64,000 nucleotides of DNA from the NCBI GenBank assembly GCA_903884425.1, contig CAISEP010000014.1:310001-374000 (forward strand). The letters run 5' to 3'. The position numbers and the translations under genes are program-made. Below the pieces are notes generated by a model that saw only the letters and a list, made by a program, of their open reading frames with translations, was not told where the DNA came from and ran no database searches. Positions 26,215 through 35,031 of this stretch are shown in pieces. Source of the DNA: an uncultured Caulobacterales bacterium (lineage in GTDB: Bacteria > Pseudomonadota > Alphaproteobacteria > Caulobacterales > Caulobacteraceae). The stretch's first letter is position 1; every line of letters begins with the position of its first letter.

Positions 26215-27312
26215 ATGACGTTGCTCACCGAAAAACTGCCTATTGATGAGGCAATTCGTCTCGCGGCCTTCGAGGCGGCACCTTGCGCCCTGCTGGTCAT
26301 GGATGCGCAGGGGGATCTCGTCTGCGCCAACCACGCCGCGGAACTTCTGTTCGGCCAGGGGCTTTCGCCCCGGCGCGCAACCAGCCTCGGCCTGACGGCA
26401 CCCGGCTCGCCCCTGCGCAAGTTCGTGGAGCGCGCCGTGCGGCGGGGCAGTGGCTGGCGGGAGCGGGAGATCGAGCTGGTCCTGCCCGGACGCCCGCCCC
26501 TGGTGGTGGATGCGGTGGCGGGCCTGGCCATGGACGGCTCCGTGGTGGTGACCCTGCATCCCCAGGGAGAGGGGGACGAGGATGCGCCCGCCGGTGCCCT
26601 TCAGACCGCCGCGAACCTCGGCCGGACGCTTGCCCACGAGATCAAGAACCCCCTTGCCGGCATCCGCGGTGCCGCGCAGCTGCTGCAGTCCAACGCCACG
26701 CCGGACGATGCGGCGCTGGCCCAGCTGATCGTGGACGAGACCGACCGGGTCCGTCGTCTGGTGGAGCGGCTGGAGTCCTTCTCCGATCCCCGGCGGCCGG
26801 TGGCGCGACCGGTCAATATCCACCGGGTGCTGGACCGGGTGCGGGCGTTGATTTCCAACGGGGTGGGCGAGGGGCTGGTGTTCCGCGCCATGTACGATCC
26901 CTCCCTGCCGCCGGTGAAGGGCGACGAGGACCAGCTGGTGCAGATCTTCCTCAACCTGGTGAAGAACGCGGCGGAAGCGGCGCGGCTGCGCAAGGACGAG
27001 CGCGGCGAGGTGGTGATCGCTACCGCCTTCCGGCATCTGGCCCGGCACAGCGGCACCGAATCCGAGGCCGCGCCGCTTGAGGTGCGGGTGCAGGACAACG
27101 GACCGGGGGTGGCGCCGGAGGTCCGTCGGCGCCTGTTCGACCCCTTCGTGACGGGAAAGCCCAACGGAACGGGCCTTGGCCTGACCGTCGCCGCCCAGCT
27201 GGTGGCCGCCCATCACGGGGTGATCGACTTCCATACCGAGCCTGGGCGCACCGTCTTCCGCGTCCTGCTGCCGGTCTACCACGACATTGATCCCGACCTC
27301 GCCGGCGACTGA
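26215..27312 (+). CDS. ntrB: Nitrogen regulation sensor histidine kinase NtrB
   Basis: Cytosolic kinase/phosphatase of NtrC, controlled by PII proteins. The N-terminal PAS domain (about 10-115) has no membrane segments. The H-box L-A-H-E-I-K-N-P-L places the phosphorylated histidine at H141. The N-box N-L-V-K-N-A-A-E-A, D-N-G-P-G and G-T-G-L-G-L complete the ATPase domain. The protein has 365 residues from ATG 26215; ATG 26197 in the same frame would add six residues and has GAGGA, but only 2 bases away, so the exact start is unsettled. It is the first gene of ntrB-ntrC-ntrY-ntrX, 94 bases from divergent ispDF. Confidence 0.95.
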   Translation: MTLLTEKLPIDEAIRLAAFEAAPCALLVMDAQGDLVCANHAAELLFGQGLSPRRATSLGLTAPGSPLRKFVERAVRRGSGWREREIELVLPGRPPLVVDAVAGLAMDGSVVVTLHPQGEGDEDAPAGALQTAANLGRTLAHEIKNPLAGIRGAAQLLQSNATPDDAALAQLIVDETDRVRRLVERLESFSDPRRPVARPVNIHRVLDRVRALISNGVGEGLVFRAMYDPSLPPVKGDEDQLVQIFLNLVKNAAEAARLRKDERGEVVIATAFRHLARHSGTESEAAPLEVRVQDNGPGVAPEVRRRLFDPFVTGKPNGTGLGLTVAAQLVAAHHGVIDFHTEPGRTVFRVLLPVYHDIDPDLAGD

Positions 27313-27334
27313 GGTCTCACAACAGGGCGTTTCC

Positions 27335-28732
27335 ATGCAGAAGAAGATCCTGATTGCCGACGATGATGCGTCGATCCGCCTGGTGATCAGCCAGGCGCTC
27401 ACCCGGGCGGGGTATCAGGTGCGGGCCACTGGCGCGGCCTCGACCCTGGTGAAGTGGGCGGCCGACGGGGAGGGCGACCTGATCGTCACCGACGTGATGA
27501 TGCCCGACGCCAATGTCTTCGACGTGCTGCCCCAGATCCGCAAGAGCCGCCCGCTGCTGCCGATCATCGTGATGAGTGCCCAGAACACCGTGGTGACGGC
27601 GGTGACGGCGGCAGAGCGGGGGGCCTTCGAATACCTGCCCAAGCCCTTCGACCTCGACGATCTGCTGGCCGCCGCCGAGCGGGCCCTGGCCCCGGCACCG
27701 GCGGTGCAGCAGGCCCGGGCCGATGCCAAGGCGGCGCGGGACGACCGGCTGCCGCTGATCGGTCGGTCCACCGCCATGCAGGAGGTCTATCGCACCCTGG
27801 CCCGGCTGGTGCCGACGGAGCTGACCGTGCTGATCACCGGGGACAGCGGCACCGGCAAGGAGCTGACGGCCCGGGCCCTGCACGACTTCGGCCGCCGGCG
27901 GGAGGGACGCTTCGTCGTGGTGCATCTGGCGGCCACCCCCCGGGAGCGGGTGGAGACCGAGCTGTTCGGCCGGGACGGGGCACTGGGCAAGCTGGTGGAT
28001 GCCGACGGGGGCACCCTGTTCCTGGACGAGGTGGGCGACCTGCCCCTTGACGCCCAGACCCGGCTGCTGCGGGTCATCGACGGGTCGGAGCGGCCGATCA
28101 ATCCGCGGACCGACCGTCCGGTGGATGCCCGGCTGGTCGCCGCCACCAACCGCGACCTCACTGCCCTGATCGCCCAGGGTCTGTTCCGCCAGGACCTGTT
28201 CTTCCGGCTGAACGTGGCCCCCCTGCGCCTGCCGCCGCTCCGCGACCGGCGGGACGACATTCCGGACCTGGCGCGGGCCTTCCTGCTTCGCGCCCACAGG
28301 GAGGGCCTGTCGCCCAAGACCATCGACGACGGGGCCATTGCCCGCCTGAAGGCCCACAGCTGGCCCGGCAATGTGCGGGAGCTGGAGAACCTGATGCGTC
28401 GCGTCGCGGCCCTCTATGCCGAGCCGACCATCACCGCCCGGATCGTCGAGCGGGAACTGGAGCCGGTGAGCGCGTCCGGAGAGGGGGAGATCACCCTCGA
28501 CCGGCTGGTGGAGCAGGCGGTGTCCGCGGACCTGTCGTCCGGGCGCAACGATCTCTACGACCGGCTTCTGGAATCCATCGAGCGGCCCCTGATCCGCACG
28601 GTGCTGAACGCCACCCGCGGCAACCAGGTCAAGGCAGCCGAGCGCCTGGGCCTGAACCGGAACACCCTGCGCAAGAAGATCCTGGCGCTCGGCCTCAGCG
28701 CCAAGGATGACGAAGATCTCATCATGAATTGA
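27335..28732 (+). CDS. ntrC: Nitrogen regulation response regulator NtrC lacking the GAFTGA loop
   Basis: Response regulator with a receiver domain (phospho-acceptor D53 in V-T-D-V-M-M-P), a AAA+ domain with Walker A G-D-S-G-T-G-K-E (169-176) and Walker B L-F-L-D-E-V-G-D (228-235), and a Fis-type helix-turn-helix at the C-terminus (about 415-455). Between E-L-F-G (209-212) and D-G-G-T-L-F-L the usual G-A-F-T-G-A loop that contacts sigma-54 is missing; the segment reads R-D-G-A-L-G-K-L-V-D-A. At 465 residues it is a little shorter than typical NtrC. Rhodobacter NtrC also lacks this loop and activates sigma-70 polymerase, so that mode is possible here. It starts 22 bases after ntrB. Confidence 0.95.
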   Translation: MQKKILIADDDASIRLVISQALTRAGYQVRATGAASTLVKWAADGEGDLIVTDVMMPDANVFDVLPQIRKSRPLLPIIVMSAQNTVVTAVTAAERGAFEYLPKPFDLDDLLAAAERALAPAPAVQQARADAKAARDDRLPLIGRSTAMQEVYRTLARLVPTELTVLITGDSGTGKELTARALHDFGRRREGRFVVVHLAATPRERVETELFGRDGALGKLVDADGGTLFLDEVGDLPLDAQTRLLRVIDGSERPINPRTDRPVDARLVAATNRDLTALIAQGLFRQDLFFRLNVAPLRLPPLRDRRDDIPDLARAFLLRAHREGLSPKTIDDGAIARLKAHSWPGNVRELENLMRRVAALYAEPTITARIVERELEPVSASGEGEITLDRLVEQAVSADLSSGRNDLYDRLLESIERPLIRTVLNATRGNQVKAAERLGLNRNTLRKKILALGLSAKDDEDLIMN

Positions 28733-28789
28733 CGCGTAATTGCCACAGCTCTGTTGATTTTTTGGCACAGTCACGATTAGGTGGTCGGG

Positions 28790-31081
28790 ATGACTGTGCT
28801 TCCATCCCTGACGCCAGAGATCAGCGCGACACCGGGCGGGGGACCGACCCTGGCCACGGTAGCGCCGGCCTGGCGGGGGCGTGCCCGGATCCTCTTCGGG
28901 GCAGTCTTCTCCCTTTGCGTGCTGGTCACGGCAGTGGCCATCTTCCTGACCACGGCGACTCCCGGCGACCGGGACGGCGCGGCGGCGTCCAGCCGTGTGG
29001 TGCTCACCATCCTCGGCCTCGACCTGCTGGTGGTCCTGGGCCTTGCCGGCGTGATCGGCTGGCGGGTGCACGCCCTGTTCGGTCGGCTGGCCCCCGATGC
29101 CGGAGTCCGGCTACATCGCCGTTTCGTCAGCCTGTTCGCCCTGGCCGCCGTGGCACCGGCGATCATCGTCGCGGTGTTCTTCGGCCTGCTGGTGACCCGG
29201 GGCATGGACAACTGGTTCTCCAGCCGGGTGCAGTCGGCGGTGGAGGGCGGGGCCCTGTTCGGCAACGCCATCGTGCACGAGCAGACCTCGGTCCTGTCCG
29301 GGCAGGTGGGCATGCTGGCCGCCTCCCTCAACCGCCCGGTGATGACCGACCTGCTGGAAAAAAACCCGGTCACCTATTCCATCTTCCTCGACCAGGCTTT
29401 GGAGCGGGGCTTTGCCGCCGTCTATGTGGTGGATGGCGGGGGACGGATCCTGGCCCGGGCCGAGGGACCGTCCGCGCCCGCCTATCTGATCCCCCCTTCC
29501 GCCACCTTCCAGGCAGCCGAATCCTCGGGCGAGGTGCGGGCGCGGTTCGACGATGATGACGTGATGCGCGCAGTCTATCGCCTCGGCGGCGCGCCCAACA
29601 CCTTCCTCTATGTGGCGCGGCCCCTTGAACCGGGCCTGTCGCAGCAGCTTCGGTCCTCCCAGCAGTCGGTGCGGGAATACAAGGAGAGCCTCACCAGCCG
29701 CTACACGATTCAGGCGATCTTCCTGCTCAGCTATGCCAACACGGCCCTGCTGGTGCTGGTGGGGGCCGTGTGGGTCGGGATGGGGATCGCCAGCCAGATT
29801 GCCGCGCCGGTGGCCCGGCTCGTGCTCGCGGCGGACCGGGTGTCCATGGGGGACCTGTCGGCCCGCGTGGAACTGGACAACGATCTCGAGGAGATCGCCG
29901 TTTTGTCCCATGCCTTCAATCGGATGACGTCGGATCTTGAGGGCAAGCAGGCGGCCCTGCAGGCGGCCAGTCACGAGGCACAGGAGCGGCGTCAGTTCAT
30001 CGAGACCGTGCTGGGCGGGGTCAGCGCCGGCGTGCTGGGCATCGATTCCGACGGGTGCATCAGCGCCGCCAATTTCCGGGCCATGGTCCTTCTGGGCCTC
30101 GCCGACCGCGCCCCCAGCGCCCTGCATGCCGTGCCCCTGTCGGAGGCGGCCCCGGAGATGCTGGCGACGGCTGTCCGGGCCCTGGCCAGCGCCTCCGACG
30201 TGGAGGAGGAGGTGGATCTGATCCGGGGCGCGGAAACCCGCAGGCTGCGGGTGCGGGCGTCGACCGGGCTCGATGCCGGTCTGGTCCTGACCTTCGACGA
30301 CATCACCCGGCTGGTCTCGGCCCAGCGCAATGCCGCCTGGAAGGATGTGGCCCGCCGCATCGCCCACGAGATCAAGAATCCACTGACGCCGATCCAGCTG
30401 TCGGCCGAGCGCATCCGGCGGAAGTACCGCAAGGACATAACCCACGATCTCGAGACCTTCGACCGCTGCACCGACACCATCATCCGGCAGGTGGGGGATA
30501 TCGGCCGGATGGTGGACGAGTTCTCCGCCTTCGCCCGAATGCCCGCCCCCAAGTTCGCCACGGAGGATGCGCGGGAACTGCTGCGCCAGGCCGTCTTCGC
30601 CCAGCGGGTCGCCCATCCGGACATCACCTTCCAGCTCAACGAGCCGGACGAACCCCTGCCCCTGACCTGCGATGCCCGCATGGTCGGGCAGGCCCTGACC
30701 AACATCCTCAAGAATGCCGGCGAATCCGTCGAGGCCCGCGTGCTGGCCACGCCTGACATCGGGGGCGTGATCGACGCCCGGCTGGTGGTCACCGCCCAGG
30801 AGATCGTCTTCGAGATCGAGGACAACGGCCTGGGCCTGCCCGACCGCGACCGCAGCCGACTGACGGAGCCCTATGTCACCACCCGGGAAAAGGGGACGGG
30901 GCTCGGCCTGGCCATCGTCAAGCGCATCCTCGAGGAGCACGGCGGCGAACTGGTGCTGACCGATGCCGCCGTGCGCCCCGGCGCCCGTGTGCAACTGCAT
31001 TTCCCATCCGGACGGCGCGCCGTCCCACCGGACCCCGAGGGTCCGCCCGTGTCACAGGACAGGCAAATCCATGGCGGCTGA
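28790..31081 (+). CDS. ntrY: Membrane sensor histidine kinase NtrY
   Basis: Sensor kinase paired with NtrX, linked in relatives to nitrogen, redox and envelope signalling. It has 763 residues. Membrane segments are at about 33-55, 70-92, 110-136 and 305-335, with a periplasmic sensing region between the last two. A HAMP domain (about 332-385) and a PAS domain (about 405-510) follow. The H-box A-H-E-I-K-N-P-L has H526, and the N-box N-I-L-K-N-A-G-E-S, D-N-G-L-G-L and G-T-G-L-G-L form the ATPase domain. An in-frame GTG at 28781 is the alternative start. Its 3-prime end overlaps ntrX by 11 bases. Confidence 0.95.
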   Translation: MTVLPSLTPEISATPGGGPTLATVAPAWRGRARILFGAVFSLCVLVTAVAIFLTTATPGDRDGAAASSRVVLTILGLDLLVVLGLAGVIGWRVHALFGRLAPDAGVRLHRRFVSLFALAAVAPAIIVAVFFGLLVTRGMDNWFSSRVQSAVEGGALFGNAIVHEQTSVLSGQVGMLAASLNRPVMTDLLEKNPVTYSIFLDQALERGFAAVYVVDGGGRILARAEGPSAPAYLIPPSATFQAAESSGEVRARFDDDDVMRAVYRLGGAPNTFLYVARPLEPGLSQQLRSSQQSVREYKESLTSRYTIQAIFLLSYANTALLVLVGAVWVGMGIASQIAAPVARLVLAADRVSMGDLSARVELDNDLEEIAVLSHAFNRMTSDLEGKQAALQAASHEAQERRQFIETVLGGVSAGVLGIDSDGCISAANFRAMVLLGLADRAPSALHAVPLSEAAPEMLATAVRALASASDVEEEVDLIRGAETRRLRVRASTGLDAGLVLTFDDITRLVSAQRNAAWKDVARRIAHEIKNPLTPIQLSAERIRRKYRKDITHDLETFDRCTDTIIRQVGDIGRMVDEFSAFARMPAPKFATEDARELLRQAVFAQRVAHPDITFQLNEPDEPLPLTCDARMVGQALTNILKNAGESVEARVLATPDIGGVIDARLVVTAQEIVFEIEDNGLGLPDRDRSRLTEPYVTTREKGTGLGLAIVKRILEEHGGELVLTDAAVRPGARVQLHFPSGRRAVPPDPEGPPVSQDRQIHGG

Positions 31082-32471
31082 CATTCTGGTTGTTGATGAC
31101 GAGCAGGACATCCGGGACCTGGTGGCAGGCATCCTGGAGGACGAGGGCTATTTCGTCCGCACCGCCGCGGATTCCCACCAGGCCCTGGCGGCGCTGCGGG
31201 AGCGTCGTCCGGCCCTGCTGATCCAGGACATCTGGATGCAGGGAGGCGGCCTCGACGGTCTGGAACTGCTGGACATGGTCAAGTCCCTCGATCCCGAACT
31301 GCCGGTGATCATGATTTCCGGGCACGGGAACATCGAGACCGCGGTGTCGGCCATCAAGCGTGGGGCCTATGACTTCCTCGAGAAGCCGTTCAAGGCCGAC
31401 CGGCTGCTGCTGCTGGTGGAGCGGGCGCTGGAGGCGGCAGAGCTTCGCCGGGAGAACCGCCGCCTGCGGACCCAGGCCATCGCTCCGGACGGCTTCATCG
31501 GTCAGTCCGCGGCGGCGCAGCAGCTTCGGCAGCTGATCGCCCGGGTGTCGCCGGCCAACAGCCGGGTCCTGATCTCCGGTCCGCCGGGCTCGGGCAAGGA
31601 ACTGGTGGCTCGCCTGATCCACGGGGCCAGCCCCCGGGCGCGGAGCGAGTTCGTGGCCATCAGCGCGGCCGGCATGACGCCCGAACGCCTCGACCTCGAA
31701 CTGTTCGGCGAGGAAGGCGAGGGCGGACGGCCCTCCAAGATCGGCGTGTTCGAGCGCGCCCACGGGGGCACCCTGTTCCTGGACGAGGTGGCCGACATGC
31801 CCCGGGAAAGCCAGGGCCGCATCCTGCGGGTGCTGGTGGAGCAGCGGTTCCGCCGGGTGGGCGGGGATACGGACGTGCAGGTGGATGTCCGCGTCGTCTC
31901 CTCCACCTCCCGCGACCTGCGGGACGAGATCGCGCTGGGTCGCTTCCGGGAGGACCTGTTCCACCGGCTGAACGTGGTGCCCCTGCGCGTGCCGGGTCTG
32001 GCGGAGCGGCGGGAGGACATTGCCCAGCTCGCCGCCTATTTCATCGACCGCCTGTCCGAGGCCTCGGGCCTCCCCCGCCGGACCCTGGGCGACGACGCCA
32101 TCGCCACCCTGCAGGTGCATGACTGGCCGGGCAATGTCCGCCAGCTGCGCAACAACATGGAGCGGTTGCTGATCCTGGCCACCGGCGATCCGGCGGAGAC
32201 CATCACTGCGGAGATGCTGCCGGTGGAGGTCGCCTCGGCCGGGTCCGCCGGATCGGTAGGGCCGGAGCGGATCATCGCCCTGCCGCTGCGCGATGCCCGG
32301 GAGGTGTTCGAGCGGGAATACCTGACCGCCCAGATCCTGCGCTTCGGCGGCAATATCAGCCGCACCGCCGCCTTCATCGGCATGGAACGCTCGGCCTTGC
32401 ACCGCAAGCTGAAGTCCCTCGGCGTGGCCCCGGCCCGGTCCGGCGATGAGGACGAGGAGGACCCGGCCTGA
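31071..32471 (+). CDS. ntrX: Response regulator NtrX
   Basis: Partner of NtrY. The 466 residues comprise a receiver domain with D53 (I-Q-D-I-W-M), a AAA+ domain with Walker A G-P-P-G-S-G-K-E and L-F-L-D-E-V-A-D-M-P, and a Fis-like helix-turn-helix near the C-terminus (R-T-A-A-F-I-G-M-E-R-S-A-L-H-R-K). After E-L-F-G-E-E the GAFTGA loop is absent, replaced by a G-G-R-P-S-K-I-G-V-F-E-R-A-H segment; this is normal for alphaproteobacterial NtrX. The start overlaps ntrY, with AGGACAGG upstream, and the stop overlaps the aminotransferase start by one base. Confidence 0.95.
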   Translation: MAADILVVDDEQDIRDLVAGILEDEGYFVRTAADSHQALAALRERRPALLIQDIWMQGGGLDGLELLDMVKSLDPELPVIMISGHGNIETAVSAIKRGAYDFLEKPFKADRLLLLVERALEAAELRRENRRLRTQAIAPDGFIGQSAAAQQLRQLIARVSPANSRVLISGPPGSGKELVARLIHGASPRARSEFVAISAAGMTPERLDLELFGEEGEGGRPSKIGVFERAHGGTLFLDEVADMPRESQGRILRVLVEQRFRRVGGDTDVQVDVRVVSSTSRDLRDEIALGRFREDLFHRLNVVPLRVPGLAERREDIAQLAAYFIDRLSEASGLPRRTLGDDAIATLQVHDWPGNVRQLRNNMERLLILATGDPAETITAEMLPVEVASAGSAGSVGPERIIALPLRDAREVFEREYLTAQILRFGGNISRTAAFIGMERSALHRKLKSLGVAPARSGDEDEEDPA

Positions 32472-33334
32472 TGTCCCGCATCGCCTATGTGAATGGCCGC
32501 TATGTCCGTCACGCCGAGGCCAGCGTCCATGTGGAGGATCGCGGCTTCCAGTTCGCCGACGCCGTCTACGAGGTCTGGGCCCTGATGGATGGCCGCCTGG
32601 CCGATGCCGAAGGCCACTTCGCCCGGCTGGAGCGCAGCCTTTCGGAGCTGGAGATCCTCATGCCCATGAGCCGGGCGTCCCTGTCCGTGGTGCTGCGCGA
32701 GACCGTGCGGCGCAATCACGTGCGGGACGGGCTGGTCTATCTCCAGATCAGCCGGGGCCAGGCCCGGCGGGACCACGTGTTTCCCGACCCGCCGCCCCCG
32801 CCCACCGTGGTGGTCACCGTCAAGCCGGTGGACCCCGTGGCTCTGGACCGCAAGGCCGCGGCAGGGACGGCGGTGATCACCGCTCCGGACATCCGCTGGG
32901 GCCGGTGCGACATCAAGACCGTGGGCCTTCTGCCCAATGCCATGGCCAAGACCGCCGCCCGGCGGGCCGGGGCCGGGGAGATCTGGTTCACCGATGCGCA
33001 GGGCCTGGTGACCGAGGGCGGATCGACCAATGCCTGGATCGTGGATGCCGACGGCGTGCTGCGGACCCGGGACGTGACCGCCAACATCCTGCGGGGCGTC
33101 ACCCGCGCCAACCTGCTGGCCCTGGCCGAGGAACTGCAGATGAAGGTGGAGACCCGACCCTTCACCGTGGCCGAGGCCAAGCAGGCCCGGGAGGCGTTTT
33201 TCACCGCCGCCTCGGCCTTCGTGACCCCGGTGACCGCCATCGACGGCGTGCCCGTCGGCGACGGCCGACCGGGGCCGGTGGCACAGCGGCTTCGCAAACT
33301 CTACATGGCGCGGGCAAGATCGACCGCAACATAG
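32471..33334 (+). CDS. dat: D-amino-acid aminotransferase (class IV PLP enzyme)
   Basis: Fold-type IV transaminase, 287 residues, most like D-amino-acid transaminases that make D-alanine/D-glutamate from alpha-keto acids. The N-terminal Y-V-N-G-R-Y and D-R-G-F-Q-F-A-D-A-V-Y-E motifs, R-L-E-R-S-L, the PLP lysine K149 in D-I-K-T, L-L-P-N, and the phosphate-binding E-G-G-S-T-N-A-W are present. A branched-chain aminotransferase or aminodeoxychorismate lyase is less likely on the D-R-G-F-Q-F-A-D pattern. It overlaps the ntrX stop by one base (TGATG), so it is coupled to the regulatory operon, and hfq follows after 90 bases. Confidence 0.88.
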   Translation: MSRIAYVNGRYVRHAEASVHVEDRGFQFADAVYEVWALMDGRLADAEGHFARLERSLSELEILMPMSRASLSVVLRETVRRNHVRDGLVYLQISRGQARRDHVFPDPPPPPTVVVTVKPVDPVALDRKAAAGTAVITAPDIRWGRCDIKTVGLLPNAMAKTAARRAGAGEIWFTDAQGLVTEGGSTNAWIVDADGVLRTRDVTANILRGVTRANLLALAEELQMKVETRPFTVAEAKQAREAFFTAASAFVTPVTAIDGVPVGDGRPGPVAQRLRKLYMARARSTAT

Positions 33335-33390
33335 GCGCTATAAGGGTTGCGAAGGGCCGAAAGCTCGGTCTAACTGGGACTTCTGTGTGT

Positions 33391-33405
33391 TGGGATGCGT
33401 TCCCA
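33391..33405 (+). promoter_or_regulatory. Small hairpin in the hfq leader
   Basis: TGGGA (33391-33395) and TCCCA (33401-33405) flank TGCGT, ending 6 bases before the AAGGGTG ribosome binding site of hfq. A hairpin here could modulate access to that site. It is short, so chance is possible. Confidence 0.3.
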
Positions 33406-33424
33406 TGTTCCAAGGGTGATCACG

Positions 33425-33679
33425 ATGTCCAATGAAAAGAAACAAAACCTGCAGGACACATTTCTGAACAGTGTGCGCAAGTCAAAGACGCCGCTGACGA
33501 TCTTTCTTGTGAACGGCGTTAAGTTGCAGGGCGTTGTCACCTGGTTTGACAATTTCTGCGTCCTGCTTCGCCGGGATGGACAGTCGCAACTTGTCTACAA
33601 GCACGCCATTTCGACCATCATGCCCGCACAGCCGGTCCAGCTCTATGAGCCCGGCGCCGAGAACGACATCGAGGACTGA
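33425..33679 (+). CDS. hfq: RNA chaperone Hfq
   Basis: Sm-like hexameric protein pairing small RNAs with mRNAs. The 84 residues contain the Sm1 region Q-D-x-F-L-N-x-x-R-K-S-K-T-P-L, the Sm2 segment [12 protein letters not shown]-x-W-F-D-N-F, and Y-K-H-A-I-S-T-I with the K-H motif of the distal/proximal pore. Its short acidic tail is usual in alphaproteobacteria. AAGGGTG lies 6 bases before the ATG. An in-frame upstream ATG at 33395 would add ten residues and has no site. Codons in this gene are visibly less GC-biased than its neighbours, as often seen for hfq. Confidence 0.98.
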   Translation: MSNEKKQNLQDTFLNSVRKSKTPLTIFLVNGVKLQGVVTWFDNFCVLLRRDGQSQLVYKHAISTIMPAQPVQLYEPGAENDIED

Positions 33680-33726
33680 CCACGCGCCCGCCTGTTGACC
33701 GTACGCCGCCCGTCCAGCGGGCCCTG

Positions 33727-35031
33727 GTGATCCACCCCGCCCGCGCGGCGGGGTCCGGAGGCAGTCGTCTTCCGGCCGCCCGTCTGGAGGAGGCCGTCGG
33801 CCTCGCCCGGGCCCTTGATCTGGAGATTGCCGGTCAGGAGGTGATCACCCTGCGCTCCGCCACGCCCGCGACCCTGTTCGGATCGGGCAAGGTGCGGGAG
33901 ATCGGAGAGCTGTGCGAGACGCTGGAGGCCGGGGTCGTGGTCGTCGACGACGCCCTGACGCCTGTGCAGCAGCGCAATCTGGAAAAGGCCTGGGGCGTCA
34001 AGGCCATCGACCGGACCGGTCTGATCCTGGAGATCTTCGCCCGCCGGGCCCGGACCCGGGAGGGCAAGCTGCAGGTCGAACTGGCGCGGCTCGCCTATGA
34101 ACGCTCGCGCCTGGTGCGGACCTGGACCCACCTGGAGCGCCAGCGGGGCGGCTTCGGGGTGATGGGCGGCCCAGGTGAAACCCAGATCGAGACCGACCGC
34201 CGCCTGATCGCCGACAAGATCGCCAAGCTGAAGGCCCAGCTGGTGGAGGTACGCCGGACCCGCAGCCTGCACCGGGAGGCGCGCAAGCGCACGCCGTTCC
34301 CGACCATTGCCCTGGTCGGCTACACCAATGCGGGCAAGTCGACCCTGTTCAACGCCCTGACAGCGGGCGGCGTGCTGGCCAAGGACATGCTGTTCGCCAC
34401 CCTGGACCCGACCTTGCGGGAGCTGAAGCTGCCCGGCGGCCGCCCGGCCATCCTGTCGGACACGGTGGGCTTCATCTCCGACCTGCCGCACGAACTGGTG
34501 GAAGCCTTCCGCGCCACCCTGGAAGAGGTCCAGTCCGCGGACCTGGTGCTGCATGTGCGCGACATCTCCGACCCGGACACCCTGGCCCAGGCCCGGGACG
34601 TGGAGGCGGTGCTGGACCGAATGGGGATGGAGGAGGACCGCAGCCACCGCCTGATCGAGGTCTGGAACAAGATCGACCTCTTGCCGGAGGAGGAACGCGC
34701 CGTGCTCGAGGCCCGGGCCATCCGCAGCGGCGAGACCGGCGTCGTGGCTGTGCCCGTTTCCGCGGTCACCGGGGAAGGGTGCGAGGCCCTGCTGCGGCTG
34801 GTGGCCTCACGGATCGACGAGGGCCCGCCGGTGGAGGCCCTGCTGGGGCCGCAGGACGGGGATGCCATTGCCTGGCTCTATCGCAACGGTCGGGTGCTGG
34901 AGCGCAACGACCTCGAGGACGGCCAGCTTCGCCTCCGGGTCCGGCTGGAGCCGCAGGCGCTCGGGCGGTTCGAGCGGCTCTATCCCCACGCCCTCGATCT
35001 GACCGACGCCGACCCCGTCGCGGCGGACTAG
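33727..35031 (+). CDS. hflX: Ribosome-associated GTPase HflX
   Basis: GTPase that splits stalled ribosomes. From the only normal in-frame start, GTG 33727, it has 434 residues. The N-terminal HflX domain has the glycine-rich Q-R-G-G-F-G-V-M-G-G-P-G-E-T-Q; G1 is G-Y-T-N-A-G-K-S (198-205), followed by D-T-V-G-F (G3) and N-K-I-D (G4). The frame stays open upstream to the hfq stop, and the upstream translation looks like the lead-in of HflX (R-A-L-V-I-H-P), so a rare CTG start at 33676 overlapping the hfq stop is possible. hfq-hflX is a classic pair. The stop overlaps that of mazG in a shared CTAG. Confidence 0.95.
   Translation: MIHPARAAGSGGSRLPAARLEEAVGLARALDLEIAGQEVITLRSATPATLFGSGKVREIGELCETLEAGVVVVDDALTPVQQRNLEKAWGVKAIDRTGLILEIFARRARTREGKLQVELARLAYERSRLVRTWTHLERQRGGFGVMGGPGETQIETDRRLIADKIAKLKAQLVEVRRTRSLHREARKRTPFPTIALVGYTNAGKSTLFNALTAGGVLAKDMLFATLDPTLRELKLPGGRPAILSDTVGFISDLPHELVEAFRATLEEVQSADLVLHVRDISDPDTLAQARDVEAVLDRMGMEEDRSHRLIEVWNKIDLLPEEERAVLEARAIRSGETGVVAVPVSAVTGEGCEALLRLVASRIDEGPPVEALLGPQDGDAIAWLYRNGRVLERNDLEDGQLRLRVRLEPQALGRFERLYPHALDLTDADPVAAD

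Noticed and set aside
28763-28780. TGGCAC upstream of ntrY resembling the -24 box of a sigma-54 promoter
   Set aside because: The matching GC of a -12 box is absent at the required spacing (CGATT instead of TTGC).
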